Positions 58,417 through 64,000 of a stretch of 64,000 nt of DNA are shown one piece after another. A program made the translations under genes and the position numbers. Positions within the stretch are counted from its first letter, which is position 1; each line of letters begins with the position of its first letter. The stretch spans positions 3,450,577-3,514,576 of the forward strand of contig NZ_LT707006.1 in NCBI RefSeq assembly GCF_900155865.1, given 5' to 3'. The stretch comes from Bacteroides bouchesdurhonensis (GTDB taxonomy: Bacteria > Bacteroidota > Bacteroidia > Bacteroidales > Bacteroidaceae). The notes beneath the pieces are model-generated. The model saw only the letters and a program-made list of their open reading frames with translations. It did no database searches and was not told the DNA's origin.

Positions 58417-60742
58417 CCGACAACCTCCTTTCCTTTTGCGCAAGTTCTATGATAACTGTTCCCATACGAAGCATGGCATCCACGCATTTCCGCAATTCCA
58501 TTTCGGAACATTCAGATTCTTGATGCAGCAGTTCATACAGGTTCCACAAGGGTTTGTCAGCACGGATAACAGCCCATGAACTTCGCTGACGGTGTATCCA
58601 TTCGTCCAACGCCTTGCGGTCATTCCTCTCCATGATTTCCCGGACAGCCTGCATATCCTTTTCTGTTTCGGTTATCAAACGGTCAAGCATCGCCCGTTTG
58701 TCACCATATGCAAGCAGAGAGGACAAGTCGGGAAGTTCATCCTTGTCCGTACTTATCAAAAGGCATTTGTCTGATACAGCAACCAGTTCGGAAATGGAAA
58801 ATGGCTTGAACAGGCAGGCGGTAAATCCATTTTCCAACAGCTCCTCTTCGCTGCAACTGCCGGAGGCGGTCGCCACGACAATGGGAATCTCTTTCGAGTT
58901 GCTGACACTTGACGAGCGTAACAACTCCAACACCTCATAGCCGTTAATCTCCGGCATCTTCATATCGGTTATCATGAGGTCGTATGTGTGCTGCCGCATG
59001 GCTTCCATTGCATCGCCAATAGTGGTGAACGTGTCGCAATGCACACCTATACCAGCATACATTTCCTTTGTCATGGATAATACCATCGGATTGTCGTCCA
59101 ATACGATGACAGAATAAGGTCTTTCTATATGAGCCAGACTTTCTGCGGCTGTCTGTTCTTCAATACCAATATCGGCAGTGTTCATTGGCAACTCCACAGT
59201 AAAACGACTGCCTTCTCCTTTTTCGCTTTCCAAGCGTATAGTGCCGCCAAGCATCCCGACTATCTGTTTCACAATGCTTAACCCCAATCCGAAACCGTCT
59301 TGCGTGGCGGCGTTGGAAAGCCGCTCGAACGCTCCGAACACTCGCTGTTGTTCTTCCGCACTCATGCCGGTTCCGGTGTCCTCTACTACAAGGGTCAGCC
59401 TATTGCCGTCATAGCTTATGACAAGTGAAACGCTTCCGGCATTCGTGAACTTGACGGCATTGCCCAGCAGGTTGTCGCATATCTGTATGATGCGCTCCTT
59501 GTCGCCATTCAGGATAATACCCTCCGGGCACTCGATGGTAAGTTTAAGATCTTTTGCTTCTGCTTGTTGCGTAAACTCCGTTTGCAACAGCTCCGCGATG
59601 TTTTCCAAACGAAACGGACGGACATTCGCCTGTTCCTTGCCGCTGTCCAAGCGGAAGAAGTCAAGCAGGGAGTTGAGCATGTCGGTCATTCTCTTGGAGG
59701 CTTGCAGGATATTGTCCGCATAACCGCTTATCTTTTCTTCTTCGTTGTCCTGCATCAGTTCCGCATATCCATGTATGGCAGTCAGTGGTGTGCGTAGCTC
59801 GTGGGTGATGGTGTGCATCGCTTTCTTGCGTGAGGCTATCAACGATTCGTTTTGTTTTACGGACTTTTGCAGTTGCCCGATTAAATCTGTTGTCTTACGT
59901 TTGTACTGCTTGATGCGGGTGGCATAGCGGTGAATGATGATGTATGAAATAATGAGCAACAGCAGCATGACACCCGTTATGATACCTACCTGCAAGAACG
60001 ACTTTTCACGCATAGCGGATATTTCCGCCTCACGTTCCTGCAAGTCAGCCTGCACCTTGTGGTCCATCTGCTGGATAAGGGTTTGCAGTTGGCGGTTCAG
60101 TTCCGCATTGCGGCTGGCAAGGCTGTCGGCATATTCCGACAGACGATGGCTTTGGGCACGTTGTTGCGCTATCATATCACGGTTCAGTGTGTAGAGCATC
60201 GTGGTGGTCGTCGTCGGAGGTGCTTCCTGTTTCTTGCCGAACAACCCGAGAAAACCTTTCCTCCTCTGTTTCTTCGGCTCTTCCTGCCTGCTCGTTTGCA
60301 CTATCACCGGCACCTGCTTGGCTATCCGGCGGTTGATGTCCGCCTGTTGTTCCAGAGCCTCCATGATGGCGCACAGCCGCTTTTCCTTGTCCTCCAGCAA
60401 GTGGCGCACGCTGTCTATGCGCACCGATTCGTAATGGCTCTTGAAGCGGCAAAGCATACTATCCACCGTCATCCGTTGCCGCCGGTATGCCGCCACATCC
60501 TTATCGTCCCATTCCAGCACCGACTCGCCCAAAAGAGACAACTCCACCACACCCACATACGCATCGTGTGTTTCCTTGCGGAAGCGGTTGATTTCACGGT
60601 TCTCCCGTTCCAGCAACTCCAAGTCGCGCCATTCTCCGAGCCACGTGCAGATGATGCCGCCCACCAGCAGGACTATCAACAGATAGCCTGCGGCAAGCAG
60701 CTTGCGGAAATGCTTGGTAGTGGTAACGAATTGTTCGCTCAT
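58397..60742 (-). CDS. rteA: RteA-like hybrid sensor histidine kinase
   Basis: A 781-residue hybrid kinase. Membrane segments lie at about residues 14-34 (LLAAGYLLIVLLVGGIICTW) and 250-272 (VGIITGVMLLLLIISYIII), with a 210-residue helical sensor between. HisKA has ITHELRTPLTAIHGY near residue 317; the ATPase domain has the N-box DNLLGNAVKFTNA and GTGMSAEEQQ; the receiver has MITDMKMPEINGYE with its Asp near residue 625; a helical Hpt-like end follows (LDEWIHRQRSSWAVI). It is the RteA partner of the next gene. In CTnDOT the pair lies behind tetQ; here no tetQ is present. Confidence 0.88.
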   Translation of the reverse strand: MSEQFVTTTKHFRKLLAAGYLLIVLLVGGIICTWLGEWRDLELLERENREINRFRKETHDAYVGVVELSLLGESVLEWDDKDVAAYRRQRMTVDSMLCRFKSHYESVRIDSVRHLLEDKEKRLCAIMEALEQQADINRRIAKQVPVIVQTSRQEEPKKQRRKGFLGLFGKKQEAPPTTTTTMLYTLNRDMIAQQRAQSHRLSEYADSLASRNAELNRQLQTLIQQMDHKVQADLQEREAEISAMREKSFLQVGIITGVMLLLLIISYIIIHRYATRIKQYKRKTTDLIGQLQKSVKQNESLIASRKKAMHTITHELRTPLTAIHGYAELMQDNEEEKISGYADNILQASKRMTDMLNSLLDFFRLDSGKEQANVRPFRLENIAELLQTEFTQQAEAKDLKLTIECPEGIILNGDKERIIQICDNLLGNAVKFTNAGSVSLVISYDGNRLTLVVEDTGTGMSAEEQQRVFGAFERLSNAATQDGFGLGLSIVKQIVGMLGGTIRLESEKGEGSRFTVELPMNTADIGIEEQTAAESLAHIERPYSVIVLDDNPMVLSMTKEMYAGIGVHCDTFTTIGDAMEAMRQHTYDLMITDMKMPEINGYEVLELLRSSSVSNSKEIPIVVATASGSCSEEELLENGFTACLFKPFSISELVAVSDKCLLISTDKDELPDLSSLLAYGDKRAMLDRLITETEKDMQAVREIMERNDRKALDEWIHRQRSSWAVIRADKPLWNLYELLHQESECSEMELRKCVDAMLRMGTVIIELAQKERRLSDESICD

Positions 60743-60763
60743 TTGCTGTTTGTGTAAATACCG

Positions 60764-60892
60764 TTATTTAAAATACGCATATAGGTCGTGGAACTTCGCA
60801 GGTTCATGGATGAGAATGGCGGCCATGCTGCCTATGACCGCCACCAGAATTATATATCCGAATAGAATTCTACTCCTCAATGAAACAACCAT
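60764..60892 (-). CDS. 42-residue membrane peptide resembling an RteA N-terminus
   Basis: A 42-codon frame from 60892 to 60764, 21 bases before rteA. It begins MVVSLRSRILFGYIILVAVI and continues GSMAAILIHEPAKF, which is the wording of the first membrane helix of RteA-family kinases, then ends after about 8 more residues. It is either a remnant of a second, lost sensor kinase or a real small membrane protein. The rteA gene itself starts with a different helix. Confidence 0.5.
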   Translation of the reverse strand: MVVSLRSRILFGYIILVAVIGSMAAILIHEPAKFHDLYAYFK

Positions 60893-60921
60893 TCTTCCCT
60901 TATTTACAATTGTTATAATTA

Positions 60922-61515
60922 TTAAGGCATCTGACCACCGGCGATAGGTGGAATTTCTGTTAGTATGGGATTTCTCGGGATTGAGTTAAAAATTCTTTGG
61001 CCACGTATGGCTTGACTTGGAGGAGCGTTTTCATTTACATCAAGCCGATAACATCTATCGTTAAATGTTATAATTCCCCAAATACCAATGGTTCCTGGGA
61101 TTCTCGCCAATCCTTCAGTAGGTTTAAAAAGAACAACATTATCTATTATTCGATTTTTAACCGCCAGATTCCATGATGTTTTAATACTATTGTTAGGCGT
61201 TGGAATATGAGCAACATACCTAATGCCATTGTGCCTAAAACTGGCCATATAACACCCCGAAAAACCTGAACTTAAAGTATCTATGCCATTTGAAGCAACG
61301 ACTGCTATTCCATCCGCAATATATATGACACAGGCATAGTCTAATCTAAGAAAACGATAGTTACGGGTATATCCTTTTATTTGAAATGTCAAATTACTTT
61401 GCGTGGCAATCGGAGGGGTCAAACCTACATTATAAATATTTTGATAATGAAACCGTGCAATATTTGTCATTACTGCTCGACTGTTTGGCAATCTTAATGC
61501 TTGAATCAAATTCAT
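60922..61515 (-). CDS. Protein of unknown function in the DUF2589 cluster, 197 aa
   Basis: A 197-residue protein without signal or membrane segment (MNLIQALRLPNSRAVMTNIA). It is beta-rich (LTFQIKGYTRNYRFLRLDYA, CVIYIADGIAVVASNGID, SGCYMASFRHNGIRYVAHIP, IGIWGIITFNDRCYRLDV) and ends in a Pro-rich tail. It starts 4 bases after the DUF2589 gene's stop. I do not recognise a family. Being locked to two DUF2589 genes suggests it is an effector or partner of that unknown system. Confidence 0.65.
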   Translation of the reverse strand: MNLIQALRLPNSRAVMTNIARFHYQNIYNVGLTPPIATQSNLTFQIKGYTRNYRFLRLDYACVIYIADGIAVVASNGIDTLSSGFSGCYMASFRHNGIRYVAHIPTPNNSIKTSWNLAVKNRIIDNVVLFKPTEGLARIPGTIGIWGIITFNDRCYRLDVNENAPPSQAIRGQRIFNSIPRNPILTEIPPIAGGQMP

Positions 61516-61519
61516 ATAT

Positions 61520-62224
61520 TTACTTACTGTTACTTTCGTTTGTTATAGGCTCGATACATGATGCCATTATATCCATCAGTTTAGACAGACCTTCGGTCTG
61601 CGGCTGCTGACTGGCTGTCACATGTATCTGGTATTTTGCCGTTTGGTTGGTCATGCGGGTGTTCTCGCGGGCGGTCGTGACTTTGCCGCTGATTTCCGCA
61701 TTTATAAACCAATGTTTTGCAGAAGCTTTTGCCTCTACTTCTGCGTTGGTAGTGCTTTTTACGTTTGATGTATCGGTAACCTCCATCTGGAAATCGACAT
61801 CCACGCGATCTATGAGCAGGGAAGGAATAGGCACCAATCCTATAAACGGAGCCTTGACACTTTGTGACATTGTTGTCATTTTTCCATCCTGCTGTATCGG
61901 TCTTTCGACATCGAATTCCAATATACGCGCTTTATTGCCGCTTTTACCATCAAATGCAATTTGCTGGTAGAAATTCCATGCTGTCGCTGCCAATTCCTGT
62001 TGTGCTTCGGCTGCTGCAATAAGTGGAGCTGCAATAAGTTCCCGCATGGGAAGCCCCTTGAATTTGTCAGTCACGTTTGAATCTGCTTTAAGAACTGGAG
62101 AAGTTTCTCTGTTTTGAGTCTCTTCCAATGCAGCGGAGATAATTTCTTTCGCCTGTCCGCTTACATTTTCATTCAAGTTTTCCGCATTTTCTTGTTGCCC
62201 TTGGTTCTTTATTTCTTCTGCCAT
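61520..62224 (-). CDS. DUF2589-family protein (long form)
   Basis: A 234-residue protein. After a Gln/Glu/Asn-rich start, residues 55-200 follow the DUF2589 pattern: LPMRELIAAPLIAAAEAQQE, then TAWNFYQQIAF, a membrane-free beta part with VPIPSLLIDRVDVDFQMEVT, then a strand with TNQTAKYQIHVTASQQPQTE and the helix LSKLMDIMASCIEPI. The family has no known function. It often comes in pairs or triples of unequal size, as here with the gene at 62246. It lies 21 bases after that gene. Confidence 0.85.
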   Translation of the reverse strand: MAEEIKNQGQQENAENLNENVSGQAKEIISAALEETQNRETSPVLKADSNVTDKFKGLPMRELIAAPLIAAAEAQQELAATAWNFYQQIAFDGKSGNKARILEFDVERPIQQDGKMTTMSQSVKAPFIGLVPIPSLLIDRVDVDFQMEVTDTSNVKSTTNAEVEAKASAKHWFINAEISGKVTTARENTRMTNQTAKYQIHVTASQQPQTEGLSKLMDIMASCIEPITNESNSK

Positions 62225-62245
62225 AACATTTGAATTTTAAAATTG

Positions 62246-62743
62246 TTAGATATTTTTTACAAAATCGTCAATAATTCGGGAAATGCTCTCCGGAGTCTCC
62301 TGAACCTTAAAATTGACGCAAACCTCCATGACATCATCCGCATCCGGTTTTATGTTGCTCATCTGCATCTGGAGATTGGCTCTTTGTGGGCTGGATAACA
62401 ATAAGTTGTTTTCCGGAATCTGTGATTCCACGCTTCCGACCTTCGCCTTGAACTTTATCTGCACATTATCCATCGCAAGATAATGATGGGATATCAAAGC
62501 TATAAGTGGAATATCAATAGTCTTGTCTCCAACCATGATTTTTTTCGATTGGAACGTATTTGCGTTATTTGCATTTGTTCCTTCAAAAAGTCTGGTCAGA
62601 TTTTGTATCTGATGATTCTGCAATGTATCTTGTGCACAGTTTACGGCGTATTGCAAACCATTCATAATATCAGAGAATGAATTGGTTTGAACACTGTCCG
62701 GCTCATCGTCATTATTTTTCTTGTCTCTGTGAAAAAGTCCCAT
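62246..62743 (-). CDS. DUF2589-related protein (short form)
   Basis: A 165-residue protein with a charged start (MGLFHRDKKNNDDEPDSVQT). The middle corresponds to DUF2589: FSDIMNGLQYAVNCAQDTLQ, then KTIDIPLIALISHHYLAMDN, VQIKFKAKVGSVESQIPE, ANLQMQMSNIKPDADDVMEV and a C-terminal helix (TPESISRIIDDFVKN). It probably forms a complex with the long form next to it. Function is unknown. Confidence 0.78.
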   Translation of the reverse strand: MGLFHRDKKNNDDEPDSVQTNSFSDIMNGLQYAVNCAQDTLQNHQIQNLTRLFEGTNANNANTFQSKKIMVGDKTIDIPLIALISHHYLAMDNVQIKFKAKVGSVESQIPENNLLLSSPQRANLQMQMSNIKPDADDVMEVCVNFKVQETPESISRIIDDFVKNI

Positions 62744-62752
62744 GTTTTTAAT

Positions 62753-62896
62753 TTAATTACTTGATTTGTTGCCTTTAATGAGCACCAATCTTGGCAATGT
62801 CCGGCTTACAGCTTCCATATTTACACTGGAGTCTATATTATTATTAACAATGCCTTGATGCCAAAACCTATATGGTGGATTCTCCGTGTGTTCCAT
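62753..62896 (-). CDS. Small protein opening the DUF2589 cluster, 47 aa
   Basis: A 47-codon frame from the ATG at 62896 (MEHTENPPYRFWHQGIVNNN) to the stop at 62753-62755. It has a rare strong Shine-Dalgarno for this window, AAAGGAGG 6 bases before the ATG, and ends 9 bases before the next gene, so it is very likely translated. It is polar, with a basic end (RLVLIKGNKSSN). No family is recognised; as the first gene of the cluster it may be a structural peptide of the DUF2589 system. Confidence 0.6.
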   Translation of the reverse strand: MEHTENPPYRFWHQGIVNNNIDSSVNMEAVSRTLPRLVLIKGNKSSN

Positions 62897-62939
62897 CACG
62901 TCCTCCTTTTTTTATTGGGGTTATACTTCGTTTAATGTT

Positions 62940-62970
62940 CGTTGCGGACGGAACATTTCCGCCCGCAACG
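62940..62970 (-). terminator. Hairpin after the GLUG-repeat gene
   Basis: Positions 62940-62953 and 62957-62970 pair at 13 of 14 positions with a 3-base loop. It directly follows the stop of the leftward GLUG gene. There is no clean T run, so it may be a partial terminator. Confidence 0.6.
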
Positions 62971-62972
62971 GC

Positions 62973-64000
62973 TTACTGCTTCCTCAAGGTAGGCAATGCT
63001 CCGTTAAGTTCGTAACGCCACTTTGAGCCTGCGTTCTGCAAGGCGGTGTTCATGGCATCAACGGCGTTCTTCCAGGTAACGCCAGTGCCGTCCACCTTCG
63101 TGGCTTCGGTGCTTTTCTTATTGTAGCCGATACCTTGTTCATGATTGTTCTTCCAATAGCAGGCGGTCATCACGTTGGCGTAGTTATTTCCCAAAAAACC
63201 GCCGATATGTACATAGCCAGTGCTACTACCCGTACTGGTTACGTTGCCCGTGGCATAGCAGGCAAGGAGGCTGCTTCCTGCGTTCATTCCCACCAGACCG
63301 CCGCCAGCGATATTCTTTTTGGGGGCTATTTCTATGGTCACGTTGCCCGTGGCATAGCAAGCGGTCAGGGTGGCACTCGAATTCGTCTGACCTGCCACGC
63401 CGCCGACATCGACCGTTCCCTTCACTGTGGCCGAGGAGCTGCATCCGGTGATGGAACCGCCTATTTGAACACCCACCACACCGCCGACATACACCGTGCC
63501 GCTGACGCTGCCCGACACCGAGCAGTTTTCAATGGTGCCCCAGCCAGATCCTACCACGCCGCCAATACTGCCGCCATATATTTGATTGCTTGTTATCTGT
63601 ACGCCCTCCATCACCACGTTCTTCACCGTACCAGCTCTATTGAGCCAGCCGAACAGACCCGCAAATTCGTCATTTGTCGTAAAGGTCAGCCCCGTAATGG
63701 TATGGCCGCCACCGTCGAAGGTGCCTTTGTATGAGTTGTCGTAGTCTGTGCCTATCGGTGTCCAGTCTTTGCCTGTGAGGTCAATGTCAGCGGTGAGGGT
63801 AATGTTTATGTCGGTCTTACCTCCGTTCACTAATTCGGCTACATTCAGCAGGCCGTCGGCGTTATAGACCGTGTAGCTGCCGTTGCTCTCTATGGTATAG
63901 CCCAGGTCTTTTGCCGCAGCGAGGGAGACGGTGTAGGTATATTCACCGCCCGCCTGCCAGTCGGTAGCATTCTTCATCTTATAAACGAAGGTCTTGCCGT
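62973..64000 (-). CDS. GLUG-repeat surface protein, C-terminal part
   Basis: At least 342 codons are visible; the gene starts beyond the right edge. The first visible part (GKTFVYKMKNATDWQAGGEY then TYTVSL) looks like the end of a fimbrillin-like domain. A GLUG solenoid follows: TADIDLTGKDWTPIGTDYDN, FAGLFGWLNRAGTVKNVVME, GGSIGGVVGSGWGTIENCSV, VYVGGVVGVQIGGSITGCSS and VDVGGVAGQTNSSATLTACY. It ends in a short conserved tail (WRYELNGALPTLRKQ). Such proteins are exported adhesins or surface layers in Bacteroidetes. The signal peptide cannot be seen here. Confidence 0.85.
   Translation of the reverse strand, partial: GKTFVYKMKNATDWQAGGEYTYTVSLAAAKDLGYTIESNGSYTVYNADGLLNVAELVNGGKTDINITLTADIDLTGKDWTPIGTDYDNSYKGTFDGGGHTITGLTFTTNDEFAGLFGWLNRAGTVKNVVMEGVQITSNQIYGGSIGGVVGSGWGTIENCSVSGSVSGTVYVGGVVGVQIGGSITGCSSSATVKGTVDVGGVAGQTNSSATLTACYATGNVTIEIAPKKNIAGGGLVGMNAGSSLLACYATGNVTSTGSSTGYVHIGGFLGNNYANVMTACYWKNNHEQGIGYNKKSTEATKVDGTGVTWKNAVDAMNTALQNAGSKWRYELNGALPTLRKQ

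Noticed and set aside
1..64000. CRISPR array, tRNA, rRNA or complete insertion sequence
   Set aside because: I found no regular repeat-spacer array, no cloverleaf with TTCRANNC-type loop, no rRNA core sequence and no transposase frame.

Overview
The window looks like part of a Bacteroidales genome (Bacteroides or Parabacteroides type). Promoters follow the Bacteroidetes pattern (TAnnTTTG at -7), starts are usually AU-rich rather than strong Shine-Dalgarno sites, and the gene families (RteA/RteB-like regulators, BtuG-BtuB, GLUG-repeat surface proteins, DUF2589) are typical of that order. Most of the window reads as a large conjugative or mobilizable element, either an ICE or a big plasmid, and both ends are cut by the window edge.

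Layout. 1-2.1 kb: ParB (cut), a ribbon-helix-helix protein and ParA, with iterated TACTA/TAGTA boxes in front of parA. 2.2-7.2 kb: a 1657-residue DarB-like methylase-helicase. 7.8-8.7 kb: two unknown genes. 9.0-12.3 kb: an AbiEi/AbiEii toxin-antitoxin pair whose promoter lies in two inverted repeats, then a DUF71 ATP pyrophosphatase and a cobO gene broken by an in-frame stop. 12.4-13.1 kb: a secreted M23 peptidase. 13.3-29.2 kb: one long rightward operon of element-borne genes (primase, PH-like membrane protein, two paralogous exported proteins, M23 and glucosaminidase-M23 wall enzymes, OB-fold and ArdC antirestriction proteins), ended by a clear terminator. 29.3-31.3 kb: small leftward genes of unknown function. 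31.7-45.9 kb: a cobalamin riboswitch and a complete B12 capture and uptake locus (surface lipoproteins, BtuG, BtuB, BtuF, BtuC, BtuD) with a ThrE-like pair and a DUF2284 protein. 46.0-52.5 kb: OmpA-type protein, MobV relaxase with accessory gene, and a four-gene leftward cluster. 52.7-56.2 kb: a serine-recombinase-like protein with degraded catalytic motifs, HU, SSB and small leftward genes. 57.1-60.7 kb: RteB- and RteA-like two-component proteins. 60.8-64 kb: a DUF2589 gene cluster and the end of a GLUG-repeat surface protein.

The most unusual signal is a repeated non-coding architecture in front of at least four, probably five, leftward genes or operons (parB, the DarB-like gene, the 29.3-30.4 kb operon, the 30.8 kb gene, the 55.1-56.2 kb operon). 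Each has a leader with a small hairpin and the motif GAGGGAAA, followed by two inverted arms about 140-180 bp apart. In the four clear cases a TACCTTTG promoter abuts the right arm and points away from the gene. This is what a set of invertible promoters, all seen in the OFF orientation, would look like. In one case the outward promoter points straight into the B12 riboswitch. A second notable item is a likely -1 frameshift on an A9 run in an M23-type transfer gene. B12 transporters on Bacteroides mobile elements have been described before, so that locus is interesting as cargo rather than new as a system.
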